A stretch of 52,577 nucleotides of DNA, from contig NZ_BCWM01000021.1 in the NCBI RefSeq assembly GCF_001592205.1, positions 1 to 52,577 of the forward strand. Reading direction: 5' to 3'. The translations under genes were made by a program, and so were the position numbers. This stretch comes from Brevundimonas vesicularis NBRC 12165 (GTDB lineage Bacteria > Pseudomonadota > Alphaproteobacteria > Caulobacterales > Caulobacteraceae). Of this stretch, positions 13,055-20,085 are shown piece after piece (position 1 is the first letter of the stretch; the number at the start of each line of letters is the position of its first letter). Under the pieces are notes generated by a model. That model was given only the letters and a program-made list of their open reading frames with translations. It made no database searches and was not told the origin of the DNA.

Positions 13055-13318
13055 ATGAGCGCGATTCGTCCCGGCCTGCCGCTGAACACGCCCGCCCCGG
13101 GCCTTGATCTGCCGAGCGCCCGCAGCGCTCAGGCGGCCTTCTTCCGCGCTGCAATGGAGCAGACTGCGGCGCCCAAGCCGCCCGTCCCGTCCGCCGCCGT
13201 CATGTCCACCATCCGCACCGCCAACCCGGCCCGGCCGGTGGAGGCGCCCTCCGCCCCGGCCCAGCGTGAGGAGCCGCGGATCATGCGCCCCGGCTCCTAC
13301 CTCGACATCCGGGTCTGA
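13055..13318 (+). CDS. Small proline-rich hypothetical protein
   Basis: An 87-residue protein rich in proline and alanine, probably largely disordered, with a conserved-looking end (PRIMRPGSYLDIRV). The frame has neighbour-like codon use and its stop abuts the stop of the converging M48 gene without overlap, which favours a real gene. No domain, signal peptide or membrane segment is present. It begins 45 bases after ccmG but a possible hairpin and TTAACC words in between suggest its own control. I do not recognise the family. Confidence 0.55.
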   Translation: MSAIRPGLPLNTPAPGLDLPSARSAQAAFFRAAMEQTAAPKPPVPSAAVMSTIRTANPARPVEAPSAPAQREEPRIMRPGSYLDIRV

Positions 13319-14074
13319 TCAGTTCCAGCCGCGGCTGGCGATATACTGCTGCAACGCCTCGATCCGGGTCGCATCCGACGGGTGGGTCGAAGCGAACTGA
13401 GGCGTCTGGGTCTGACGTTGCGCCGCCATCAGCCGCCACAGCGCGACCGCCTGCGACGGCTTGAACCCGGCGCCGGCCATATAGTCCACGCCCAGACGGT
13501 CGGCCTCCAGCTCGTCGCGCCGTGAATAGGGCAGCAGCAGCCCGTACTGGGCGGCCAAACCCCCATAGGCGTTGACCGCATCGCCATAGCGACCCGCCGC
13601 CCCGCCGACAGCCGCCAGACCGACGCTGGTCACCGTCTGGTTCGAGGCGCGCTCGGCCGCATGGTTGGCGACGACGTGCCCGATTTCGTGACCGATCACG
13701 CTGGCCAGCTGGTCGTCATTCTGGACCAGGGCCAACAGGCTGGTCGTCACGCCGATCTGGCCGGACGGCAGGACGAAGGCGTTGGGGCTGGCCTCCGTGA
13801 ACACCGCATAGTCCCAGGTCCGACCGCCCAGACCCGCCGCCTGAACCAGACGGTCGCCGACGCGCCGGATCCGGTCGACTTGGGCTCCGGTCGTCATCAC
13901 GCCTGGCTTGGCGATAGCCTCGCGCCAGGCCGCCGTCGACTGCTGCGACAGGGCGGCGTTGTCCACCAACAGCAACTGATTGCGGCCCAGGGCTTCGTTA
14001 TAGGCGCAGGCGGACACGGCCGAGGCCGCAACGGCGGCGGCCAGGACAAGGGCGGAACGGCGGGGCAGGATCAC
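13319..14074 (-). CDS. M48 family zinc metalloprotease, lipoprotein
   Basis: Predicted periplasmic, membrane-anchored zinc protease of the M48 (HtpX/BepA/LoiP-like) family, likely concerned with quality control of outer-membrane proteins. The GTG at 14074 is chosen because it starts a lipoprotein signal directly: a hydrophobic run and a lipobox ending at Cys23. Zinc ligands are His129 and His133 in HEIGH and a glutamate (about Glu190) in the DELEADRLG motif. At 251 residues it is a single-domain member without TPRs. A longer in-frame reading upstream would overlap the photolyase and has no signal. It lies 68 bases after the photolyase gene on the same strand. Confidence 0.9.
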   Translation of the reverse strand: MILPRRSALVLAAAVAASAVSACAYNEALGRNQLLLVDNAALSQQSTAAWREAIAKPGVMTTGAQVDRIRRVGDRLVQAAGLGGRTWDYAVFTEASPNAFVLPSGQIGVTTSLLALVQNDDQLASVIGHEIGHVVANHAAERASNQTVTSVGLAAVGGAAGRYGDAVNAYGGLAAQYGLLLPYSRRDELEADRLGVDYMAGAGFKPSQAVALWRLMAAQRQTQTPQFASTHPSDATRIEALQQYIASRGWN

Positions 14075-14142
14075 GGGGGCGACCTCTTCGAGCAGGACGA
14101 AACAGCAAGGCAAATGGTCGCGCTGCGCCTGGGGTTCCACCG

Positions 14143-15681
14143 TCACTCGATCGGCGTCGCGCCCAGCAGGGTCCGGCACGCCTCCGCCTCGGCCGCCAGG
14201 GCCTTGCGCTTGGCTTCCCCGAACTTCTCCAGCGTGCGGTAGGGCATGGCCAGCCGCACATTGTCCCGCAGCCGGCCGCAATTGCGCTCCAGAAAGCCCC
14301 AATACAGCCGGTTGAACGGACAGGCCGCATCGCCGCTCTTGCTCTTCACGTCATAGCGACACGCCCCGCAATAGTCGCTCATCCGGTCGATATAGGCCCC
14401 CGAGGCCGCATAGGGCTTGGACCCCACGATGCCGCCATCGGCGAACAGGACCATGCCGCGCGTATTGGGCATCTCGACCCATTCATAGGCGTCGGCATAG
14501 ACGCACATGTACCAGTCATCGACCTGATCGGGATGCACGCCCAGCAGCAAGGCCAGATTGCCCGTCACCATCAGCCGCTGGATATGGTGGGCGTAGGCGT
14601 TGTCGCGCGTGGTCTCCACCACGTCGGCGACACAGGCCATGTCGGTCTCACCGGACCAGTAGAACCAGGGCAGCTTGCGGTCCGCATCCAGAAAGTTGCG
14701 CGCCCGATACTCCGGCGCCTTCAGCCAGTAGATGCCGCGCACGAACTCGCGCCATCCCAGGATTTGCCGGATGAAGCCTTCGACCGCATTCAGCGGCGCC
14801 TTGCCCGCCCGATAGACCGCCTCGGCGCGCTTGCAGACGTCTAGCGGGTCCAGCAGGCCCAGGTTGATCGACGTCGAGATCAGCCCATGCCACATCCACG
14901 GCTGACCCTCCGCCATCGCGTCCTGCCAGTCCCCGAACGACGGCAGGACGTCCTTCAGGAAATGCTTCAGCGAGGCTTCCGCCTCCTGCGCCGTCGTGGC
15001 CCAGCCGAACCCGTCCAGCGATCCGAAATGGTCGCCGAACAGCCGCTCGACATCCGCCATCGTCTCGCGCGCCACGGGGTTGGGCGGGATGCGCAGGCGA
15101 TCGGGCGGCGTCACGCCCTTGGCCAGCTTCTTGCGGTTCTCGGCGTCATAGTTCCAGCGCCCGCCCTCCGGCTGATCGCCGTCCATCAGTATGCCCGTCG
15201 CGCGGCGCATCTCGCGATAGAAGAACTCCATGCGCAGCTGCGACTTGCCCGAGGCCCAGCGACGAAAACGGTCGTGGCTGCTGATGAAGCGGCGATCCTC
15301 GCGAATCTCGACCGGCAGCTCCGCCCCTTCCGCAAAGGCGGCCAGATGCTCGGCCAGCCGCCACTCGCCGCATTCGGTCATCACCACCGCCTCATGGGCG
15401 CCGTTGTCCAGCGCCCGGGCCAGTTCCCCGGTGATCGAACCGCTGTTGTCCGCATCGTCGATCCGCACATAGCGCACGTTGACGCCCCGGTCCTTCAACC
15501 GCTCGGCGTGACTGCGCATGGCGGCGAAGACCAGGGCCAGCTTCTGCTTGTGATGCCGAACATAGGTCGCCTCGTCGCGAACCTCGGCCATCAGAACCGT
15601 ATCGACGTCCGGGTTCAGATCTCTCAGCGCCGACAGGTCGTCCGACAGCTGATCGCCCAGCACCAGCCTAAGCACGGACAT
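14143..15681 (-). CDS. phrB: FeS-type (6-4) photolyase / cryptochrome-related protein
   Basis: Light-dependent DNA repair flavoprotein of the FeS-BCP (CryPro) group, whose characterised members repair (6-4) photoproducts. The N-terminal Rossmann-like domain binds an antenna pigment (LRLVLGDQLS start); the C-terminal part binds FAD. All four [4Fe-4S] ligands of the group are visible: Cys350, Cys438, Cys441 and Cys454 (TDMACV, DYCGACRYD, AACPFNRLYW). The HHIQRLMV stretch at 365-372 lies in the expected active-site region. The 512 residues are normal for the group. It is followed by the M48 protease and preceded, 12 bases away, by a DCC-family redox gene that likely shares its transcript. Confidence 0.93.
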   Translation of the reverse strand: MSVLRLVLGDQLSDDLSALRDLNPDVDTVLMAEVRDEATYVRHHKQKLALVFAAMRSHAERLKDRGVNVRYVRIDDADNSGSITGELARALDNGAHEAVVMTECGEWRLAEHLAAFAEGAELPVEIREDRRFISSHDRFRRWASGKSQLRMEFFYREMRRATGILMDGDQPEGGRWNYDAENRKKLAKGVTPPDRLRIPPNPVARETMADVERLFGDHFGSLDGFGWATTAQEAEASLKHFLKDVLPSFGDWQDAMAEGQPWMWHGLISTSINLGLLDPLDVCKRAEAVYRAGKAPLNAVEGFIRQILGWREFVRGIYWLKAPEYRARNFLDADRKLPWFYWSGETDMACVADVVETTRDNAYAHHIQRLMVTGNLALLLGVHPDQVDDWYMCVYADAYEWVEMPNTRGMVLFADGGIVGSKPYAASGAYIDRMSDYCGACRYDVKSKSGDAACPFNRLYWGFLERNCGRLRDNVRLAMPYRTLEKFGEAKRKALAAEAEACRTLLGATPIE

Positions 15682-15693
15682 GCGTTATTCCCA

Positions 15694-16050
15694 TCACCGG
15701 GCCCATTTGCGAGCGAGAGACTGAAGTCGAGGACGCAGGCGCAGAAACACCCGGTACCCTCCCTCCAACGCCGCAAGGACCCAGGGGATGCGTGCGGCCA
15801 GGCCCAGCGGTCGCAACAGCGGGATGGCCCGCCACATCGCCGCAAACGCCGCCGCACCCGACAGCAGCCTTCCGTTTTCCGTCGCGTGGAATCGCGCCAG
15901 CAGCGTCTCGCGATCCAGCGGGCAACTCGTTTGACCATCCGACACATCGACGAAGCGGATCGCGTCGCGTCGATCCAGCCGGCGCATCAGGGCGATCTCG
16001 CGTCGGCACAGGGGACAGCCGCCATCGTACCAGACAAGCAAGGGGGTCAT
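15694..16050 (-). CDS. DCC family thiol-disulfide oxidoreductase-like protein (DUF393)
   Basis: Small protein of the DUF393/DCC family, named for a conserved D-x-x-C-x-x-C start. Here the motif is YDGGCPLCRRE with Cys12 and Cys15, giving a thioredoxin-like CxxC site. The 118 residues end in a basic tail (RPRLQSLARKWAR). No signal peptide is seen. It lies 12 bases upstream of the photolyase on the same strand, so the two are probably co-transcribed; DCC genes beside photolyase-like genes may reflect a shared photo-oxidative stress role, but that is inference. Confidence 0.88.
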   Translation of the reverse strand: MTPLLVWYDGGCPLCRREIALMRRLDRRDAIRFVDVSDGQTSCPLDRETLLARFHATENGRLLSGAAAFAAMWRAIPLLRPLGLAARIPWVLAALEGGYRVFLRLRPRLQSLARKWAR

Positions 16051-16145
16051 GACGGTCGAAGGCTCTCGGCGACGGCGAACGGGCTCGCCATCCTATACGG
16101 GCGTCCTCTACAGTCTGGATCGCAACCCGCCTCGACAGGTGTCCG

Positions 16146-16610
16146 ATGACGATTGAACCCACCGGCCGACATCGCTTGCCGCCGCTCGCCCGCATACTGG
16201 GTTTCGCCGGCCTGCTGCCCCAGGCGGCGGCGGTTGTCGTCCTCATTGCAGGCGATGCTGACCAGCAGACCGCCGCCCTCGGCCTGGCCTACGCCTACGC
16301 CGCCCTGATCTTCAGCTTCCTGGGCGGCGTCTGGTGGGGACTGGCGGCCGCGACGGGCCTGAAGGCGCCCAAATGGGTCTGGATCGCGTCTGTGGTGCCC
16401 TCGCTTCTCGCGCTGGCGACCAGCGTCGTTTGGGCGGCGGGTTCCGACCCGGCCGCGTCTCTGATTTTGCTGGGCGTCTTCATCGCCGCCAGCGTCCTGG
16501 TCGATCTGAAGCTGAAGGCGGCCGGTCTGACGCCCGAGGGCTGGCTGGCGCTGCGGGCGCCGCTGTCGATCGGTCTGGGCGTGCTGACGCTCGTCGCCGG
16601 ACTGATCTGA
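16146..16610 (+). CDS. DUF3429 family membrane protein
   Basis: A 154-residue inner-membrane protein of the DUF3429 family. About five short hydrophobic segments alternate with small loops (near 16-38, 44-66, 74-94, 98-116 and 134-153), with the family's conserved SFLGGVWWGLA stretch at about 57-67. Function is unknown. It is a single gene with its own hairpin terminator and is divergent from the DCC/photolyase genes, 95 bases away. Confidence 0.85.
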   Translation: MTIEPTGRHRLPPLARILGFAGLLPQAAAVVVLIAGDADQQTAALGLAYAYAALIFSFLGGVWWGLAAATGLKAPKWVWIASVVPSLLALATSVVWAAGSDPAASLILLGVFIAASVLVDLKLKAAGLTPEGWLALRAPLSIGLGVLTLVAGLI

Positions 16611-16632
16611 AAACATCTCAGGCAGCGGGCAA

Positions 16633-16671
16633 AAAATCGGGGCCTGCCGCAACCGACAGGCCCCTGATTTT
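16633..16671. terminator. Bidirectional terminator between DUF3429 gene and tRNA-Gly
   Basis: GGGGCCTG (16639-16646) pairs perfectly with CAGGCCCC (16657-16664); the stem is flanked by AAAAAATC on one side and TGATTTTATT on the other, giving T runs on both strands. It serves the DUF3429 gene from the left and the tRNA from the right. Confidence 0.8.
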
Positions 16672-16683
16672 ATTCGTCTCGAC

Positions 16684-16758
16684 TGGAGCGGGCGAAGAGA
16701 TTCGAACTCTCGACCCCAACCTTGGCAAGGTTGTGCTCTACCACTGAGCTACGCCCGC
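16684..16758 (-). tRNA. trnG: tRNA-Gly (GCC)
   Basis: On the minus strand the 75 bases fold as a normal tRNA: acceptor GCGGGCG with CGCCCGC, D arm AGCTCAGTGGTAGAGC, anticodon stem CAACC/GGTTG around loop TTGCCAA with anticodon GCC, and a T arm containing GTTCGAATC. The 3' CCA is encoded. A terminator follows 20 bases downstream. Confidence 0.97.
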
Positions 16759-16876
16759 ACTCCGTAGGAGCTAGGTGCGCTCCCCGTCGAGGAGGGGGCG
16801 TATAGCGGAGGGTTGATCGGTCCTGCAAGAGAGAATTTGCAAAAAGCGATCAAGTCCCGCTCGCGCCCCCCGCGCC

Positions 16877-17659
16877 TCAGCGCGGCGCCAAACGAATGGC
16901 GCCGTCCAGACGGATGCATTCGCCGTTGATGTAGACGTTTCTAGCCAGCTCCAGCACCAGCGACGCATAGTCGGCCGGCGTGCCCAGACGGCTGGGGAAG
17001 GGGATGGCGGCGGCCAGGGCGTCCTGGATCTTCTGGTCCATCCCAGCCATCATCGGCGTCCACATGATGCCGGGCAGGATGGTGTTGCAGCGCACCCCTT
17101 CCTGAGCCAGATCGCGCGCGATCGGCAGGGTCATGGCATAGACGCCGCCCTTGGACGCCGAATAGGCCGCCTGGCCGATCTGGCCGTCCTGCGCCGCTAC
17201 CGAGGCTGTGTTGACGATCAGGCCGCGCTCGCCGTCCGCCATCGGCTCCAGCGTCACCATGCCCGCCGCCGACTGCGACAAAACGCGGAAGGTGCCGAAC
17301 AGATTGACCCGCACGGTGCGCTCGAACTGAGCCATGTCGTGGGCCTTGATCTCGCCGGTGTCCTTCTTGCGCGAGACGGTCTTCTGGCCCGTGGCGATGC
17401 CGGCGCAGTTGACGGTCAGACGTTCCTGGCCATGGGCGGCGCGGGCCTTTTCGAAGGCGGCGGCGACCGAGGCGTCGTCGGTCACGTCCACCTGGCAGAA
17501 GACGCCGCCGATTTCGGCCGCGACGGCCTCGCCCTTTTCGGCATTCAGATCGAACAGGGCGACCTTCGCCCCCGTCGCCGCGATGGCGCGCGCGGTGCCT
17601 TCGCCCAGGCCCGAGGCGCCGCCGGTGACCACTGCGGCGATGGTGTTGTCGAGTTTCAT
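16877..17659 (-). CDS. SDR family dehydrogenase, 3-hydroxyacyl-CoA dehydrogenase type II-like
   Basis: Short-chain dehydrogenase/reductase of 260 residues. The nucleotide site is TGGASGLG at 12-19, an aspartate at 37 (LFDLN) indicates NAD rather than NADP, Asn119 is in the RVNL motif, and the catalytic set is Ser153, Tyr166 and Lys170 (YSASK). The long loop near 91-107 (QKTVSRKKDTGEIK) and the PILPG/PFPSRLG ends resemble HSD17B10-type 3-hydroxyacyl-CoA (3-hydroxy-2-methylbutyryl-CoA) dehydrogenases of fatty acid and isoleucine breakdown. The ATG at 17659 is chosen because it puts the first strand at the normal place; a longer reading would overlap the divergent DUF1232 gene. Confidence 0.88.
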   Translation of the reverse strand: MKLDNTIAAVVTGGASGLGEGTARAIAATGAKVALFDLNAEKGEAVAAEIGGVFCQVDVTDDASVAAAFEKARAAHGQERLTVNCAGIATGQKTVSRKKDTGEIKAHDMAQFERTVRVNLFGTFRVLSQSAAGMVTLEPMADGERGLIVNTASVAAQDGQIGQAAYSASKGGVYAMTLPIARDLAQEGVRCNTILPGIMWTPMMAGMDQKIQDALAAAIPFPSRLGTPADYASLVLELARNVYINGECIRLDGAIRLAPR

Positions 17660-17714
17660 CCTGATCGTTCCTATATTGTCGTGAACCTGAGTTTCGTTTG
17701 AGGATTTAGCGGCC

Positions 17715-18113
17715 ATGACCGCCAAAGCCAAACCCGCCGATCCGTCGGATGTCCTGGACCCGAAAAAGGCGCTCGTGCCGTCGGTGGTGAAGATCAACGA
17801 GGCCCGCGTGACCAAGGGCTTCTGGCCCAAGATTCAGCGCACGGCCGCCCGCATCCCCTTTGCGGACCAGGCCCTGGCCGCCTGGTACGCCGCGCGCGAT
17901 CCGCAGACGCCGATGGCGGCCAAGGGCATGATCTTCGCGGGCCTGGCCTATTTCGTCATGCCGGTGGACGCCATTCCCGACATCTTCGCGGGCATCGGCT
18001 ATACCGACGACGCGGCCGTCATCACCGCCCTGCTGGCCCTGGTCGGCGCCAACATCAAACGCCGCCACCGCGACCAGGCCGAGGACGCGGTGCAGCGGCT
18101 GAAGGCGAAATAA
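17715..18113 (+). CDS. YkvA/DUF1232 family protein
   Basis: A 132-residue protein with the DUF1232 domain in its second half (about 64-110): a pair of hydrophobic segments with the diagnostic YFVMPVDAIPDIFAGIGYTDD pattern (the P-x-D-x-I-P-D core). It is probably attached to the inner membrane. Function is unknown; some family members are linked to polyamine or envelope stress, without firm evidence. It is divergent from the SDR gene (55-base gap) and converges with the quinone reductase gene, with one base between stops. Confidence 0.85.
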   Translation: MTAKAKPADPSDVLDPKKALVPSVVKINEARVTKGFWPKIQRTAARIPFADQALAAWYAARDPQTPMAAKGMIFAGLAYFVMPVDAIPDIFAGIGYTDDAAVITALLALVGANIKRRHRDQAEDAVQRLKAK

Positions 18114-18114
18114 C

Positions 18115-19116
18115 TCAGCTCTCGACCGTTACCACGATCTTGCCAAGAGCCTGACGGTCGCCCAGGGCCTTGATGGCCTCTCCGGACTTTTCCAGTGGGA
18201 AGGTCTTCGACACGCGCGGCCTGATCTTGCCGTCCGCGTACATCTGCATCAGTTCGACCATGTTGGCGGCGTGGGCCTTGGGATCGCGCATCACCGCCGC
18301 GCCCCAGAAGACGCCGATCACCGACACCGACTTCAGCAGCGTCAGGTTCAGCGGCAGGGACGGAATGCCCGCCGGGAAGCCGACCACCAGATAGCGCCCG
18401 TTCCAGTCCATGGCCCTCAGCGCCGGATCGGCGTAGTCGCCGCCGACCGCGTCATAGACCACGTCCGCCCCGTCGCGCCCGGTCGCGAGCTTGAACTCAC
18501 CCGACAACGCCTTCTGCGCCGCCTTGTCCATCGGTCCCGACGGATAGATCAGGCCATTGTCGGCGCCCAGTTCAAGCGCGAACTCGACCTTGTCGTTGGT
18601 CGAGGCGGCGGCGACCACCTTGGCCCCCATAGCCTTGCCCAGTTCGACGGCGGCGGCGCCGACGCCCCCGGCCGCACCCAGCACCAAGAGGGTTTCGCCC
18701 GCCTTCAGCTGCGCCCGGTCCTTCAGGGCATAGTAGCTGGTGCCATAGGTCATGATCAGGGCCGCCGCTTCTTCGAAGCTCATGGCGTCGGGGATGGGGA
18801 TGACCGTCTCGGCCCGCACCGCCAGCCGCTCGACCAGCCCGCCCCAGCCCGGCACGGCGATGACCCGGTCGCCCTTGCGCACGCCCTTGACGCCCTCGCC
18901 CACCGCCTCGACCACGCCGGCCACTTCGGCGCCCGGCGAGAAGGGCCGCTCGGGCCGGAACTGGTATTTGTCCTCGATGATCAGGGTGTCGGGATAGTTG
19001 ATCCCCACCGCCTTGACCTCGATGATCACCTCGCCCGTCTTAGGCGTCGGGTCGAGCACGTCCTCCACGACCAGGGTTTCGGGGCCACCAGGCGTCTTGG
19101 ACAGAACAGCGCGCAT
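18115..19116 (-). CDS. NADPH:quinone oxidoreductase family protein (zinc-less MDR)
   Basis: Medium-chain dehydrogenase/reductase of 333 residues in the quinone reductase/zeta-crystallin branch, expected to reduce quinones or other enones with NADPH in the cytoplasm. The N-terminal GroES-like domain carries PFSPGAEVAGVV, and the Rossmann part has the LVLGAAGGVGAAAVELGK nucleotide site. The cysteines and histidines that bind zinc in alcohol dehydrogenases are absent. The end region with GKIVVTVES is typical. It stands alone, divergent from the isoaspartyl peptidase gene. The true substrate is not evident. Confidence 0.88.
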   Translation of the reverse strand: MRAVLSKTPGGPETLVVEDVLDPTPKTGEVIIEVKAVGINYPDTLIIEDKYQFRPERPFSPGAEVAGVVEAVGEGVKGVRKGDRVIAVPGWGGLVERLAVRAETVIPIPDAMSFEEAAALIMTYGTSYYALKDRAQLKAGETLLVLGAAGGVGAAAVELGKAMGAKVVAAASTNDKVEFALELGADNGLIYPSGPMDKAAQKALSGEFKLATGRDGADVVYDAVGGDYADPALRAMDWNGRYLVVGFPAGIPSLPLNLTLLKSVSVIGVFWGAAVMRDPKAHAANMVELMQMYADGKIRPRVSKTFPLEKSGEAIKALGDRQALGKIVVTVES

Positions 19117-19215
19117 CTTTCCTCCTTGGCCGACATGGCGCGGCCTTCATCGCGACGCTAAAGAGCGCCACGCCCGTTTGAAAGAGGCGATGAAGACAAG
19201 GCTCAGGAAGACGAC

Positions 19216-20085
19216 ATGACCGCCCTCATCCTCCACGGCGGCGCCGGCGCCCGGCGCGAACGCAACTACGACGCCGAGGTCGTGCATATGCGCCAGGTGG
19301 TCGAGGCCATGAAGGTTCGGCTGGAGGCGGGCGACAGCGCCCTGGACGTGGCCACCGCCGCCGTCGTCATGCTGGAGGATTCCGGTCTTTACGTCGCGGG
19401 CAAGGGCGCCTCGCCCAATCTTGCCGGCGCCTATGAGCTGGACGCCAGCATCATGGACGGATCGACGAAACGCGCCGGCGCCGTCGCCGCACTTCAGGGC
19501 TTCCGCAATCCCGTCATCGCCGCGCGCGCAGTGATGGAGAAGACGCCGCATATCATGCTGGCGGGCGAAGGCGCTGGCCTGTTCGCCCACGACCAGGGGC
19601 TGGAGCCCATCGCTGACGAGGCCGCCTGGTTCACCGGCGCGGGCAAGGGCGAGGACAACCATCCACCCGGCACGCTCAGCCACGGCACTGTCGGCGCCTG
19701 CGTGCTGGACAGCCAGGGCCGTCTCGCCGCCGCCACCTCGACCGCCGGCGTGTTCGGCAAGATGCCGGGCCGGGTCGGCGACACGCCGATCCCCGCCGCC
19801 GGAACCTGGGCCGACGCCCACGCCGCAACCTCCTGCACCGGCCAGGGGGAATATTTCATCCGCGTCGCCGCCTCCGCCCAAGTCGCCTGGCGCGTCGCCG
19901 CCGGCCAGTCGCTGGCCGAGGCGACCCAAGCCGTCATCGACGAGATCGGTCAGATGGGCGGCGACGGCGGCATGATCGCCCTGGACGCCGCCGGAAACAT
20001 CGCCGCCCCCTTCAACAGCCAGGGCATGAAGCACGCCTGGCTGACGCCCGCCGGCGAGATCGGCGTCCAGGTCTTCCGCGGCTAG
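19216..20085 (+). CDS. iaaA: Isoaspartyl peptidase / L-asparaginase (Ntn hydrolase)
   Basis: N-terminal nucleophile hydrolase of the plant-type asparaginase family, which splits isoaspartyl dipeptides and asparagine. The protein is made as a precursor that cuts itself before the catalytic threonine, here Thr158 in LSHGTVGACVLD; residues 1-157 form the alpha and 158-289 the beta chain. The HGGAGA start and the GKGASPNLAG loop near 62-71 are typical. A second active-site threonine region is TSTAG (174-178). There is no signal peptide, so it should be cytoplasmic. Its stop overlaps the stop of the converging histidine kinase gene by four bases. Confidence 0.92.
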   Translation: MTALILHGGAGARRERNYDAEVVHMRQVVEAMKVRLEAGDSALDVATAAVVMLEDSGLYVAGKGASPNLAGAYELDASIMDGSTKRAGAVAALQGFRNPVIAARAVMEKTPHIMLAGEGAGLFAHDQGLEPIADEAAWFTGAGKGEDNHPPGTLSHGTVGACVLDSQGRLAAATSTAGVFGKMPGRVGDTPIPAAGTWADAHAATSCTGQGEYFIRVAASAQVAWRVAAGQSLAEATQAVIDEIGQMGGDGGMIALDAAGNIAAPFNSQGMKHAWLTPAGEIGVQVFRG

